Shown: piece after piece, positions 9,550 through 19,894 of the stretch
Layout of the letters: each line of letters starts with the position of its first letter
Numbering within the stretch: position 1 is the stretch's first letter
Origin: Candidatus Magasanikbacteria bacterium RIFCSPHIGHO2_01_FULL_41_23
GTDB taxonomy: Bacteria > Patescibacteriota > Patescibacteriia > Magasanikbacterales > UBA922
Direction: 5' to 3'
DNA: 39,089 nucleotides
NCBI GenBank assembly: GCA_001782805.1
Contig: MFPT01000004.1
Location: 1 to 39,089, forward strand
Made by a program: the position numbers and the translations under genes
The notes under the pieces: model-generated
Databases searched by the model: none
Told to the model about the DNA's origin: nothing
What the model saw: only the letters and a program-made list of their open reading frames with translations

Positions 9550-9634
9550 ATTTTGAAAAAAGTATAACACTGTTGACAAAGGCGAGCAATGGCGATATGA
9601 TGTGGAGCTTTGTCCTCCAAGTTCTAAACGCTAT

Positions 9635-10630
9635 ATGAAAGAACGAATTGCTCACGAAATTTATCGCCGACTTTTGGCCAGCACGAACGTGCTTATTTTG
9701 CCGCATCAGCGTCCGGACGGCGATGCCATGGGAGCGGCCACGGCGCTCGCGACTTTTTTGGATAATCATAAAATTGGCTGGCAAATTTGGTGCAAAACTC
9801 CGCCTCCATCTGGACTGTTATTTTTGCCGCACGCGAAAAAAGTGCAAACCGATCCGGAATTATGGCAACACGAAAAATTTGACACGATTGTGGCGGTTGA
9901 TTCCGGCGACTTGGTTTATAATGGTTCAGCCGAATATCTTGCCCGACTTCCTTACCATCCCACAATTATTAATATTGATCATCATCCGACCAATAAAAAT
10001 TATGGTGACATGAATTTGGTGATCCCGACCGCTTCTTCCACCAATGAAATTTTGTATACTTTTTTCTTGGTCAATCGCGAACCGATTACCATGCCCATGG
10101 CCACATCACTGATGACTGGTCTTTTAACCGATACGGGAATATTTACTAATTCTGCGACCAGTAAACGCGCGTTATCGGTTGGCAGTGAATTGATTGGTCG
10201 CGGCGCGGACTTTCGCCTCATTAAACAAGAAGTGATCACGGATAAATCAGTCGCGGGTTTGCGTTTGTGGGGATTGGTGATGAGCCGATTGGCTTTGCAT
10301 GAACCCACTGGCATTGTTCATACCTATGTTACGCATCAAGATTTGAAAAATTTTGCGGCGACCGAAGAAGATGCGGATGGCATTGCCAATTTTTTGAATT
10401 TTTTAGAAGAAGGACAAGCCTCCATGGTACTAAAAGCACACGCTGATGGCACAATCAAAGGCAGTTTTCGCACCACTAAAAATAACGTGGATGTTTCGGC
10501 GTGGGCGCAATTATTCGGCGGCGGCGGACACATCAAAGCCGCGGGATTTTCCGTGGAGGGACCGATTGAACGCGCGATTGAACATATTTTGGAGACGATT
10601 GCAAAACATAAAAATTCGACTACCATATAA
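9635..10630 (+). CDS. DHH/DHHA1 phosphoesterase, NrnA-like oligoribonuclease/pAp phosphatase
   Basis: HQRPDGDAMGAATAL, VDSGD, NIDHHPTNKNYGD, GLLTDTGIF, GGGGHIKAAG. Confidence 0.9.
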   Translation: MKERIAHEIYRRLLASTNVLILPHQRPDGDAMGAATALATFLDNHKIGWQIWCKTPPPSGLLFLPHAKKVQTDPELWQHEKFDTIVAVDSGDLVYNGSAEYLARLPYHPTIINIDHHPTNKNYGDMNLVIPTASSTNEILYTFFLVNREPITMPMATSLMTGLLTDTGIFTNSATSKRALSVGSELIGRGADFRLIKQEVITDKSVAGLRLWGLVMSRLALHEPTGIVHTYVTHQDLKNFAATEEDADGIANFLNFLEEGQASMVLKAHADGTIKGSFRTTKNNVDVSAWAQLFGGGGHIKAAGFSVEGPIERAIEHILETIAKHKNSTTI

Positions 10631-10720
10631 TAAATAATTCGTGCTCATCCCATTCTATTTCCGGTTGTCAATTCTTCCTAAAAATGGTACGCTAAAAATG
10701 ATTTGGACTAATGGAAAAAT

Positions 10721-12211
10721 ATGGAAATTACCAAAAATCCCACGATTAAAGGACTGTTGGAAAAAATAAAAAAATACGCGCCCAACGCTGACTTGGACGT
10801 AATTCGTTTGGCCTATGATTTCGCGGCCGAGGCGCACCAAGGTCAAACGCGTAAATCCGGCGAGCCATATATTATTCATCCGTTATCTGCGGCGCACTAT
10901 TTGGCTGATTCCAAAATTGATCCCACCATTATCGCGGCTACGCTTCTGCATGATGTACCCGAAGACACCACAGTAACATTGGAAGATATTCAAAAAAATT
11001 TTGGCAGTGAAATCGCCGGTCTGGTGCGCGGCATTACCAAACTGGGAAAATTAAAATATCGCGGCGTGGAACGCTACATTGAAAATTTGCGCAAAATGTT
11101 CATTGCCATGGCCGAGGATGTGCGCGTCATGATTATGAAATTCGCGGATAGAATTCATAATCTAAATACACTGGAACATCTGCCTCCGCAAAAACGCTAT
11201 CGCATCGCGCTGGAAAGTTTGGAAATTTACGCGCCGATCGCCAATCGTTTGGGAATGGATGATATGAAAGGCGAGCTGGAAGATTTGTCATTTCAATATG
11301 TCTATCCCAAAGAATATCAGCGCGTCAAAGCCATCCGCGATGAAAAATTAGCCGGGAAAGAAAGTTACTTTGAAAAAATCATTGGGAAAACTAAAAATCA
11401 ATTACAGCAAGCCGGAGTCAAAACAGTCAATGTCTACGGACGCAGTAAACGCTTGTACAGTTTGTATCAAAAATTAATCCGCAAAGACAATGAAATCACT
11501 AATGTGTATGACACGTTCGCGATTCGCATTATCGTGCCAACTGTGGCTGACTGCTACGCTTCTTTGGGGATTTTGCACACACTTTGGAAGCCATTAAAGG
11601 GACGAATCAAAGACTATATTTCGCAACCAAAACCAAATGGCTATCAATCTTTGCACACCACTGTTTTCAGTGAAGGCGGAGAAATCGTGGAATTTCAAAT
11701 CCGCACGCAAAAAATGCACGACGAAGCGGAATATGGCGTGGCCGCGCATTGGCATTACGATGAATTTGGCTCGCGCTTGCCCAAACGAGAAATCAAATGG
11801 GCCAAAGAATTGGCGGAAATTCAAAAAGATATATTAAACAAATTGTCTGATTTGGAAGAAATGAAAGTGGATTTTTTGCAAACCAGAATTTTTGTTTTTA
11901 CGCCCAAAGGCGATGTGATTGATTTGCCCGAAGGCGCCACTGCCGTTGATTTTGCCTATCACATTCACAGTGATGTGGGCGACAAATGCACGGGAGTTAT
12001 GATTAATGACAAAATGGGAAAACTGGACAGTGAATTAAAAAATGGTGATGTGGTGGAAGTTATTACGGATAAAAATCGCAAAGGGCCGAGTCAAGATTGG
12101 CTACAATTTGTCAAAACTCACACGGCGAAAACGCAAATAAAAAGTAATATAAAGGAACAAAATAATTCCACGATCAGCAAACTTTTGAAAGCCATGTTGC
12201 CCAGAAAATAA
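10721..12211 (+). CDS. RelA/SpoT-family (p)ppGpp synthetase/hydrolase (HD + synthetase + TGS, no evident ACT domain)
   Basis: AAEAHQGQTRKSGEPYIIHPL, LLHDVPEDT, FADRIHNL, YGRSKRLYSLYQK, GYQSLHTTV, TGS VFTPKGDVIDLPEGATAVDFAYHIHSDVG. Confidence 0.95.
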   Translation: MEITKNPTIKGLLEKIKKYAPNADLDVIRLAYDFAAEAHQGQTRKSGEPYIIHPLSAAHYLADSKIDPTIIAATLLHDVPEDTTVTLEDIQKNFGSEIAGLVRGITKLGKLKYRGVERYIENLRKMFIAMAEDVRVMIMKFADRIHNLNTLEHLPPQKRYRIALESLEIYAPIANRLGMDDMKGELEDLSFQYVYPKEYQRVKAIRDEKLAGKESYFEKIIGKTKNQLQQAGVKTVNVYGRSKRLYSLYQKLIRKDNEITNVYDTFAIRIIVPTVADCYASLGILHTLWKPLKGRIKDYISQPKPNGYQSLHTTVFSEGGEIVEFQIRTQKMHDEAEYGVAAHWHYDEFGSRLPKREIKWAKELAEIQKDILNKLSDLEEMKVDFLQTRIFVFTPKGDVIDLPEGATAVDFAYHIHSDVGDKCTGVMINDKMGKLDSELKNGDVVEVITDKNRKGPSQDWLQFVKTHTAKTQIKSNIKEQNNSTISKLLKAMLPRK

Positions 12212-12234
12212 TGAGCTTTATTTATCGCTTATTA

Positions 12235-13095
12235 TTATGTTCCCATCTCATCAACCAATCGGCGCAATTCTTCGCGACTGGTAAATTGAATTTCAATCGT
12301 GCCATGATCGCCGCGCGGACGAATAATCACTTTGGCTCCGAGACGTTTGCTAATCATATCTTCAAACATATTAACATTGGGATCGCGACGCACCGAACCT
12401 TTGCGCGAAGCCGGACCATGCGCTGCGACCGCATGTTCCACGTCACGAACCGTTGTGCCTTGAGTCAAAAGACTATGAAAAACATTCAGTTGTTCTTTGG
12501 TACTTTTTAAACTTAATAATGCACGCGCTTTGCCCGTGGATAATTGGCCATCCATAAGCGCGCGTTGAATTTCTTCGGGCAATTCCAGTAAACGAATCGT
12601 ATTCGCGATTACTGGCCGACTTTTGCCCACTTGGTCAGCCACTTCTTGTTGCGTCAAATTAAATTCATCAATCAAACGCTTAAACGCAAAAGCTTCTTCA
12701 ATCGGATTCAAATCTTGCCGTTGAATATTTTCAATTAAAGCCAGCTCCAATTTTTCCTGATCAGTGGCAGTCCGCACAATCGCGGGCACTGTTGCCAAGC
12801 CGGCAATTTGCGAAGCGCGAAACCGACGTTCGCCGGCAATCAGTTCATATCCGCCATCAGCGCGTTCGGTCACAGTAATCGGCTGCAAAACTCCATGCTT
12901 TTTAATTGATCCCACCAAATCTTCCAAATCCGCATGCGAAAAAATTCGCCGCGGCTGTTCGGGATTCGGAACAATTTCCGTGAGTGGAATTTGCCAGATA
13001 CGATCCGTATTATTATGCGCGGAAGAATCGCGCATAGTTTGCCGCGCGTTTGGGATGAGTGAATCAAGACCTTTTCCTAGTGCCATATTTCGCAT
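12235..13095 (-). CDS. parB: ParB/Spo0J-family partition protein
   Basis: IPLTEIVPNPEQPRRIF, ELIAGERRFRASQIAGL, IENIQRQDLNPIEEAFAF, LTQQEVADQVGKSRPVIANTIRLL. Confidence 0.95.
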   Translation of the reverse strand: MRNMALGKGLDSLIPNARQTMRDSSAHNNTDRIWQIPLTEIVPNPEQPRRIFSHADLEDLVGSIKKHGVLQPITVTERADGGYELIAGERRFRASQIAGLATVPAIVRTATDQEKLELALIENIQRQDLNPIEEAFAFKRLIDEFNLTQQEVADQVGKSRPVIANTIRLLELPEEIQRALMDGQLSTGKARALLSLKSTKEQLNVFHSLLTQGTTVRDVEHAVAAHGPASRKGSVRRDPNVNMFEDMISKRLGAKVIIRPRGDHGTIEIQFTSREELRRLVDEMGT

Positions 13096-13114
13096 TCAGT
13101 ATAAATAAAAAAAA

Positions 13115-13885
13115 TTAGTCAATCCCATGTTTATCCGCGATTTCTCTGACCAAACGTTCATAGGCATGAGCGCCTTTGCCACTTGGTTCATAATGAAAAA
13201 TTGATTTTCCAAAACTGGGCGCTTCGGCCAAACGCACTGTCCGCGGAATCACCGAACGAAAAATCGTATTGGGAAAATATTTATACAATTCGCGCATAAC
13301 TTCTTCGGACAAGCGCGTGCGTTTATCAAACATCGTAATGACCGCGCCCAAAATTTCCAATTCAGGTTTAATGTGATTTTGCACCAAACCAATCGTTTCC
13401 AACAATTGCCCCAAACCTTCAAGCGCATAATATTCGGCCTGAACCGGAATCAACAATTCATTGGCCGCGGCCAAACTATTAATGGTCAAAAGTCCCAATG
13501 ATGGCGGACAATCGATGATAATATAATCATAAGCATGATGAACTTCGGACAACAAATCACTCAGTCGATGTTCACGCCGCTCAACGGTTACCAATTCAAC
13601 ATTTGCTCCGGCCAAATGCGGTGTGGCCGGCGCCACGCGCAAACCAGGATGTGAGGTGTGGAGTACAATATCGTGTAGTCGTTTTTGTTGGGAAAGCGCT
13701 TCGTAAATTCCATATTGAACACGATCTTTGGTCAAACCAAGTCCACTCGAAGCATTAGCTTGCGGATCCATATCCACCAACAAAACATTTTTTCCCATGT
13801 CTGCCAAGCCAGCCGCAACATTAATAGCCGTAGTGGTTTTGCCCACTCCGCCTTTTTGATTTACCACAGAAATAATTTTTGTCAT
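13115..13885 (-). CDS. parA: ParA/Soj-family ATPase
   Basis: MTKIISVVNQKGGVGKTTTAINVAAGLADMGKNVLLVDMDPQANASSGLG; upstream ORF extension rejected (overlaps tRNA-Leu). Confidence 0.95.
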   Translation of the reverse strand: MTKIISVVNQKGGVGKTTTAINVAAGLADMGKNVLLVDMDPQANASSGLGLTKDRVQYGIYEALSQQKRLHDIVLHTSHPGLRVAPATPHLAGANVELVTVERREHRLSDLLSEVHHAYDYIIIDCPPSLGLLTINSLAAANELLIPVQAEYYALEGLGQLLETIGLVQNHIKPELEILGAVITMFDKRTRLSEEVMRELYKYFPNTIFRSVIPRTVRLAEAPSFGKSIFHYEPSGKGAHAYERLVREIADKHGID

Positions 13886-14025
13886 AGTTCGGCAATTCGA
13901 CAAGCTCATTGTAAACAAGCTCACTATAAATATCTCGATAAAAACTCGGTATAAATACTGAAAATAGTATAACAAATAATTGACAGGAGCACCACGGTTT
14001 GCTACAGTACGGAAGTTAAAAATAT

Positions 14026-14109
14026 GCCGCGATGGCGGAATTGGTAGACGCAACGGACTCAAAATCCGTCGATCGCAAGGTCATGAGAGTTCGATTCTCT
14101 CTCGCGGCA
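14026..14109 (+). tRNA. tRNA-Leu(CAA)
   Basis: GCCGCGA/TCGCGGC acceptor, anticodon arm ACGGA-CTCAAAA-TCCGT, long variable arm. Confidence 0.95.
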
Positions 14110-14126
14110 CACATAAAACTAAAAAC

Positions 14127-15173
14127 CTACTTTTGTTTTTGTAACATCCTTAAAGCGTCTTCTTTGTATTTAAGAATATTTTCCAGATAATGAGGATTAT
14201 TATTCCTCCATCTTCTTCCATTATAAAAAGAAGCAGTGTCTTCATTAAAATCAAGCAATTGAGTCAGCTCATTAACAAGCTGACTGGTCATTTTGTTAGT
14301 CATTTCTGACAAATCAAAATTTGAATAACGCGACATTTCACCAAGTTTTTCAATCATAAACGCCAAACATAATTCCGCGCCATTTTGCGGATGATACAAC
14401 TGACCTTCTGTTCTTTTCAAACCACGACGCGCGCGCAAACCTGGCCCAACCATAAGAACATGGAAAAGTGAAAATGAAAAAGCAGAATGTCCTGGTTCAT
14501 ACCGATGCATTTCAAATTGACCAATCGGCGCGCCGCCTGATTCTTGTTTGGCAAAAGCAATCATGGCCGCCACAATATCTATATCAGTCTGTCCCGCACG
14601 AAGTTGTTGAATGAATTTTCCATATTTAGGATGTTCGGAAAGATGGCGCAAAGCACGCAGTGCGTGCTCGGCAAACACTTCATCGGAAATTTCTCTATCT
14701 TTATTTTCCATTGGGATAGGGATATACATGTTTGTTCTAAGTGATCTTTCCGGAATATTGAAAGATTTAATTTTTGCAGTTTGGTTTTCCAAATATTCAA
14801 ATCCTCTAATTGCCAAAAGTTTTAAACGTATATAATCAATTGTATCCCCTTGTTGAACTATATAAAATTTCAGCCCAATGTCGTCAAATATTCTGACTCC
14901 GGGCGCAATCGTCTTTGTTCGTTCCGCTTTATCAGTCGTTTCAAAATTACCATCAGGAAAATCAATAAAATATTCAGGCGAACTTGTATCTATCAGCTCC
15001 ATACCACCTTCTTCTTCTGAAGAACCAAATCTTTCTACCAAAAATTTTCCTAAAGTAGCTGCGCCGAGCACAGCGCCACCTATACCAAAAATTTCACGTC
15101 GAGTAAATTTTGGTCTTTGACCCGGAGGAGTTTCACTAAATGATGGATCGTTTCCTGGATTTTCCGAATTCAT
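14127..15173 (-). CDS. Exported protein with LysM-like segment and lytic-transglycosylase-like domain, possible twin-arginine signal
   Basis: KFTRREIFGIGGAVLGAATLGKFL; FYIVQQGDTIDYIRLKLLAI; MIAFAKQESGGAPIGQFEM...FSLFHVLMVGPG; C-terminal FYNGRRWRNNNPHYLENILKY. Confidence 0.6.
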   Translation of the reverse strand: MNSENPGNDPSFSETPPGQRPKFTRREIFGIGGAVLGAATLGKFLVERFGSSEEEGGMELIDTSSPEYFIDFPDGNFETTDKAERTKTIAPGVRIFDDIGLKFYIVQQGDTIDYIRLKLLAIRGFEYLENQTAKIKSFNIPERSLRTNMYIPIPMENKDREISDEVFAEHALRALRHLSEHPKYGKFIQQLRAGQTDIDIVAAMIAFAKQESGGAPIGQFEMHRYEPGHSAFSFSLFHVLMVGPGLRARRGLKRTEGQLYHPQNGAELCLAFMIEKLGEMSRYSNFDLSEMTNKMTSQLVNELTQLLDFNEDTASFYNGRRWRNNNPHYLENILKYKEDALRMLQKQK

Positions 15174-15217
15174 AAAATTTTTGGATGCTTAAGGTTAATG
15201 TTTATAATTATACCATA

Positions 15218-16246
15218 TTATTTCCACTCATAACTCCGATAAACCCACTTGGCCAATTCTCGCGCTTCCACAAAACGTGCATCATTAGTGACCGCGCCCA
15301 GGACAACAATATCAACAACATGGCTAGTTGATGAAGTCACTTGGAAAGCAAAATTATAATCAGATTCGGGAATGGAGCCGGTTTTGCCGCCACGAATATT
15401 CAAACCATGTTTGGGAATAATGCCACTGACCAACCAATCTGTGGTTTTTAATGTTTTAGCGAATCTATTATCAACGGTTGAGATTCTATATTCCGGTAAA
15501 ATAACAAAATCGCGAATCATTGGTTTTTTAAACGCTTCGAAAATTAAAAGCGCAATGTCTGCGGCCGTGCTGGTATTTTTGGGATCAAGTCCGGTTGGTT
15601 CTGCAATATGAGTGTTAGTCAGCCCCAATTGAGTGGCTTTTTGATTAAGCCGCTCCACAAATTCAGTGCGCGAAAATCCTGATGCGTCAACCAATGACAA
15701 AATTGCGCGATTCGATGAAGCGACGAGTGATGCTCCCCACAAATCTTTAATTAAGTATGTTTGATTGGCAACAATGTCATTATCATAAACAGCATCAATT
15801 GCCGCCGTGGTAGTGGCGGAAAAATCAAGTGGTGTTTCCAAAAGTACCAATGCCGACAATAATTTGGTAATGCTCGCGATTGGCCATGGCTCATACGCGG
15901 CTTTGCCAAACAGCATTTCTCCCGTGGTATTATCGCGTACCACAATATGGCGGCCGGTAAACGCGGTCGGATCAAGTGGCTGCGCGTCAACTCGACGAAT
16001 TGGCCGAAGTGGTGTTGGTAAAAGAACAACAGGCAATGATGGTCTGATTCGCCACCAATTATTAACAGAAATCTTACCGGCTAATCGTTCGGCAAAATTC
16101 AACCACTGACTAGTAATATATTGTTCCACGCTTACACTGAAACCGAATATAATTATCAGAAAAAAAATCACTAATAAAAAAAATCCCCTGACACGAGTGC
16201 GTTCGGAATTATTTCTATGTTCAAAATTTTGCAAAAAATTAATCAT
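15218..16246 (-). CDS. Serine-type D-Ala-D-Ala carboxypeptidase (PBP5-like, peptidase S11)
   Basis: SITKLLSAL (SxxK), SSNRA (SxN), GGKTGSI (KTG) and one N-terminal TM. Confidence 0.92.
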   Translation of the reverse strand: MINFLQNFEHRNNSERTRVRGFFLLVIFFLIIIFGFSVSVEQYITSQWLNFAERLAGKISVNNWWRIRPSLPVVLLPTPLRPIRRVDAQPLDPTAFTGRHIVVRDNTTGEMLFGKAAYEPWPIASITKLLSALVLLETPLDFSATTTAAIDAVYDNDIVANQTYLIKDLWGASLVASSNRAILSLVDASGFSRTEFVERLNQKATQLGLTNTHIAEPTGLDPKNTSTAADIALLIFEAFKKPMIRDFVILPEYRISTVDNRFAKTLKTTDWLVSGIIPKHGLNIRGGKTGSIPESDYNFAFQVTSSTSHVVDIVVLGAVTNDARFVEARELAKWVYRSYEWK

Positions 16247-16793
16247 GAATTGTGACAGAAGAATTATTCGGTTCAACGCTGGCGACAATGTGCGCATGAT
16301 TATGCAGTTCAGAATAATTGGACAAATCTTCCGGAGAATGTAAACCCAACTGACGCAAAGCCGTGGCTGAAACGCGATAAACAGCCATTAACGCGTCAAT
16401 TGATTCCTCTTCTTCCACCAAACCGCGTAGAGAAAGATTGCGTAAAATAATCGCGCAATTGACACCACGAATCGCTTCAATTTCCGGACGCGTGATTGGA
16501 CCTTGATACGCCACTACGGTCAAAGTTTCCAATTGAGCGCGCGTTAACTCTCCCATCAATTCCTGCGTGGTGAATTTGGCCACGATCTCGACATTTTCCG
16601 GATTAGTTACCATTTGAATATCAGCGCCAGTATCAATAATGTGAATGCCGGAATTCGGAGAATTGAACCGTTCTTTTAAATCAATGATCGCAGTTTCCAA
16701 AGTTTCATTGTCCACTCCGAGCGCTTTTTTTAATTCCAAACGTGATAATGGTTTGGAAGCGATGTATAAAATTGATTCGAGTTGTGATGTCAT
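16239..16793 (-). CDS. scpB: Segregation and condensation protein B
   Basis: LESILYIASKPLSRLELKKAL...TRAQLETLTVVAYQGPITRPEIEAIRGVN. Confidence 0.93.
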   Translation of the reverse strand: MTSQLESILYIASKPLSRLELKKALGVDNETLETAIIDLKERFNSPNSGIHIIDTGADIQMVTNPENVEIVAKFTTQELMGELTRAQLETLTVVAYQGPITRPEIEAIRGVNCAIILRNLSLRGLVEEEESIDALMAVYRVSATALRQLGLHSPEDLSNYSELHNHAHIVASVEPNNSSVTIHD

Positions 16794-16796
16794 AAA

Positions 16797-17495
16797 TTAT
16801 CCGTTACTCACTAAAATATCTCCAAATTGTTCTTGCTGGTCAATTTTCACAACCCGAATTTTTACTAACTCGAGGAGCGCCAAAAAACTAACGATCAATT
16901 CCGTGCGATTCTCGCGCGACGACAAACTATCCAATAAAGAAAACGCGCCACGACTCAACAATTGTCGCAAATGCTGAATTTTTTCCTTAATCGAAACAGC
17001 TCGGTCAATCGTCGCAAAAGGCAAAGGTTTGGGCGGACGCAATTTTTTTAGCAAACGCTCAAAACTTTCTTTTAAAGCATCAATTGTAACATTGCTCGGC
17101 AAACCTTCGGGAATAATAACACGAACCGATTGAACCCGAAAGGCGCTGAAATTATGTGCCAACCAACGTCGATTCATCTCGCGACTGGCAATCACAAATC
17201 GCTGATATAAACGCAACTGATCCGCCAAACTCTGACCCGAATCTTTTTCGTCTTCAAGTGGCAAAAACGCGGGCAAAATCGCGCGTGATTTTAAATATAA
17301 CAAACGCGCAGCCACAACGAGAAAATCCGCCAATTCTTGCCCATCATGATTGTCCATCGTTTCTAAATACTGCAAAAAACCATCAGTCACTTCCGCAATC
17401 GCGATTTCGGAAATATCGGTTTTTTTTTCTTCTATTAATGACAACAACAGGTCAAGCGGTCCGGTAAAATTAGCAAGTTGAAAAGTCACGGGCAT
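16797..17495 (-). CDS. scpA: Segregation and condensation protein A
   Basis: FTGPLDLLLSLIEEKKTDISEIAIAEVTDGFLQYL; adjacent to scpB. Confidence 0.93.
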   Translation of the reverse strand: MPVTFQLANFTGPLDLLLSLIEEKKTDISEIAIAEVTDGFLQYLETMDNHDGQELADFLVVAARLLYLKSRAILPAFLPLEDEKDSGQSLADQLRLYQRFVIASREMNRRWLAHNFSAFRVQSVRVIIPEGLPSNVTIDALKESFERLLKKLRPPKPLPFATIDRAVSIKEKIQHLRQLLSRGAFSLLDSLSSRENRTELIVSFLALLELVKIRVVKIDQQEQFGDILVSNG

Positions 17496-17500
17496 AAACG

Positions 17501-19279
17501 TTAATCAGTAGAGCGAATATGCAAATCCCGCAGTTGACGATCATCAACCGTACTTGGACTGCCCATCATCGGCTCTTCGGCATGTTGATTTTTGGGAAAT
17601 GGAATCACCGCGCGGATATTTGGTTCACCCAAAAATAACATCAACAAACGATCAATTCCCGGAGCAAAACCACAATGCGGCGGCGCGCCATATTCAAACG
17701 CGTCAATCATGTGGCCGAATTTTTTGTTCACTGCGTCGCGCGTGTAGCCGGCTATTTCAAACGCGCGATACATAATTTCCGGATCTTTGTTGCGCACTGC
17801 GCCGGATGACAATTCCAAACCATTGGCAATAATATCATATTGATCAGCCAAAATAGTCAGCGGATCCTTGGAGTTAAGCGTATCAAGTCCGCCTTGAGGC
17901 AGAGAAAATGGATTATGCCCGAAATCAATAGCGCCGGCCTCACCGGAGATCCCTACTTTGTCGGGACTCCATTCATACATCGGAAAATCCACAATCCATG
18001 CCCACGCAATTACATTCGGATCAGCCAAATGTAATTTTTCCGCTGCCAATGTTCGCACCGCGCCCAAAACTTTGGAAGCAAGAAGCGGTTCATCGGCCAC
18101 AAAAAATAAAATATCATTGGTTTTTATTTTTAATTTATCACGCAATTCATTTAACTCTTCCGGTTTAAAAAATTTCACGATTGTTCCTTCAAAATCAGTC
18201 GTATATTTTAACCAAGCCAAACCTTTGGCTTTATTCCTTTTGGCAAGTTCAGTAAATTCTTCATCAATTTCTTTGCGCGTAAACTGCGCGCCGCTTGGCA
18301 CCACAATCACTCGCACAGCTTTCGCTTCTACAAAAACTTTAAAATCTGTATTTTTTGCCCAATCAGTCACGTCAACTATTTTCAAATCATAGCGTAAATC
18401 CGGACGATCGGTTCCATACGTATCCAGCACATACTGATACGGCAAACGCGGAAAGGGATTTTGTTGCACAATTTTGCCTGCCACTTTTTCCGTCAGTTCG
18501 ATAAACAGCGGTTCCATTAAATCAAAAAATTCATCGCGTTCCAGAAAACTGGTTTCCACATCAAGCTGGTAAAATTCTCCCGGACTGCGATCCGCACGCG
18601 GATCTTCGTCGCGCATGCACGGCGCGATTTGGTAATAGCGATCCATTCCCGCGACCATGAGTAATTGTTTGTATTGTTGCGGCGCTTGCGGCAGCGCGTA
18701 AAATTTCCCTGGATGAATCCGACTCGGCACCAAAAAATCGCGCGCGCCTTCGGGCGATGACACGGTTAAAATCGGCGTGGAAATTTCCAAAAAATCCCGC
18801 GCATCCATATACGCGCGGATATATTGAATCATTTTCGCGCGAAAAATTATATTATTTTTCAAGTGTTCGCGACGCAATTCCAAATAACGGTATTTCAAAC
18901 GCAATTCTTCATCTTCCTCTTCTTTGTGCGCGTCAAAAATTTCAAACGGCAAAGTTTTGGCTTGACTTAAAATTTCCAATTTCTGCGCTTTTAATTCAAT
19001 GGCTCCGGTCAGCAAATCTTTATTGACGGCTTCGGGAACGCGTGCCACGATTGTGCCTGTAACTTTAATAACATATTCGTATTTCAAAGTATCGGCCAAC
19101 GCAAAATTAGCCGTGATATCCGGATTAAACACAATTTGCGTAATTCCATATCGATCACGCAAATCTACAAAAATTAAGCCGCCGAGATTGCGGCGCTTAT
19201 GTACCCAGCCGGCAAGCGTGACTATTTTATCTACCTGTTCTGAACGAAGTTCGCCGCAAGTATTTGTACGATATGACAT
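17501..19279 (-). CDS. aspS: Aspartyl-tRNA synthetase
   Basis: VTLAGWVHKRRNLGGLIFVDLRDRYGITQIVFNP, SPEGARDFLVPSR, ALPQAPQQYKQLLMVAG, FAPGIDRLLMLFLGEPNIRAVIPFPKNQ. Confidence 0.96.
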   Translation of the reverse strand: MSYRTNTCGELRSEQVDKIVTLAGWVHKRRNLGGLIFVDLRDRYGITQIVFNPDITANFALADTLKYEYVIKVTGTIVARVPEAVNKDLLTGAIELKAQKLEILSQAKTLPFEIFDAHKEEEDEELRLKYRYLELRREHLKNNIIFRAKMIQYIRAYMDARDFLEISTPILTVSSPEGARDFLVPSRIHPGKFYALPQAPQQYKQLLMVAGMDRYYQIAPCMRDEDPRADRSPGEFYQLDVETSFLERDEFFDLMEPLFIELTEKVAGKIVQQNPFPRLPYQYVLDTYGTDRPDLRYDLKIVDVTDWAKNTDFKVFVEAKAVRVIVVPSGAQFTRKEIDEEFTELAKRNKAKGLAWLKYTTDFEGTIVKFFKPEELNELRDKLKIKTNDILFFVADEPLLASKVLGAVRTLAAEKLHLADPNVIAWAWIVDFPMYEWSPDKVGISGEAGAIDFGHNPFSLPQGGLDTLNSKDPLTILADQYDIIANGLELSSGAVRNKDPEIMYRAFEIAGYTRDAVNKKFGHMIDAFEYGAPPHCGFAPGIDRLLMLFLGEPNIRAVIPFPKNQHAEEPMMGSPSTVDDRQLRDLHIRSTD

Positions 19280-19410
19280 ATAAAAAAAGAGAGCTGATAA
19301 AAGCCTCTTCATTTTAGCGGTTTATGACAAATTTGGCAAATTCACGATTATTAAAAAACCTCTAAAATAAAAACCACCCATTTATAGGTGAAGTATATGT
19401 TTTGTCCGCG

Positions 19411-19446
19411 CCGTGTTTCGTCAACGCTGGAGCGAACAAAACACGG
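19411..19446 (-). terminator. Hairpin downstream of the small ORF at 19460-19750
   Basis: CCGTGTTT (19411-19418) / AAACACGG (19439-19446). Confidence 0.45.
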
Positions 19447-19459
19447 ACACGGCACAGGA

Positions 19460-19750
19460 CTAGACCGGATCTGGAATCTGCACGAAACTTGGAAGAAGCT
19501 TCGACCAATCCGACCTGTTGAACGGCAACTTCTTGTAGATGGCCGGCTCAACTCGCACGTAAACTACGAAAAACTTGAGCTTCCCGATCACGTGCTGAAC
19601 CTTGGTGACGAGACCGATGTGAACAGGGTCGTCATCTTCGGTCCAAAACGTGATATTTTCCCCTTCACGGGGCTGGTGTTCAAGACCACCGATATCACGG
19701 CAGAAGAACTGCCGACTATCGATGTACACCACAAGAGTAAGCGTCGTCAT
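19460..19750 (-). CDS. Hypothetical protein (MTTLTLVVYIDSRQFFCRDIGG...), GC-rich
   Basis: GGAGG SD 4 nt upstream of ATG at 19750; preferred over the overlapping + strand ORF 19388-19795. Confidence 0.6.
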   Translation of the reverse strand: MTTLTLVVYIDSRQFFCRDIGGLEHQPREGENITFWTEDDDPVHIGLVTKVQHVIGKLKFFVVYVRVEPAIYKKLPFNRSDWSKLLPSFVQIPDPV

Positions 19751-19865
19751 ACATCCTCCAGGTTTTGTGGCTATCACCACAAACGAAAAACATAGCGGTC
19801 AATTGTAAGCTAACAAGAGATTATCTAAATTGTCAAGCGGAGATATATTAAAACTCAAATAAATA

Positions 19866-19894
19866 TTTACAATCAGCCACGATTCTGGTATAGA
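19866..19894 (+). promoter_or_regulatory. Predicted sigma70 promoter (TTTACA-17-TATAGA)
   Basis: TTTACA 19866-19871, TATAGA 19889-19894 upstream of ORF 19940-20284. Confidence 0.55.

Noticed and set aside
13886-13980. parS centromere site near parAB
   Set aside because: No TGTTTCACGTGAAACA-like palindrome seen here. The ACAAGCTCA repeats before parA fit the dispersed repeat family better.
13886-14062. N-terminal extension of the parA ORF
   Set aside because: It overlaps tRNA-Leu, and the canonical ParA start MTKIISVVNQKGGVGKTT begins at 13885.
19388-19795. 135-aa + strand ORF
   Set aside because: Overlaps the minus-strand ORF 19460-19750, which has a GGAGG SD and more protein-like composition. 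The plus-strand ORF has no comparable SD and runs through both hairpins.
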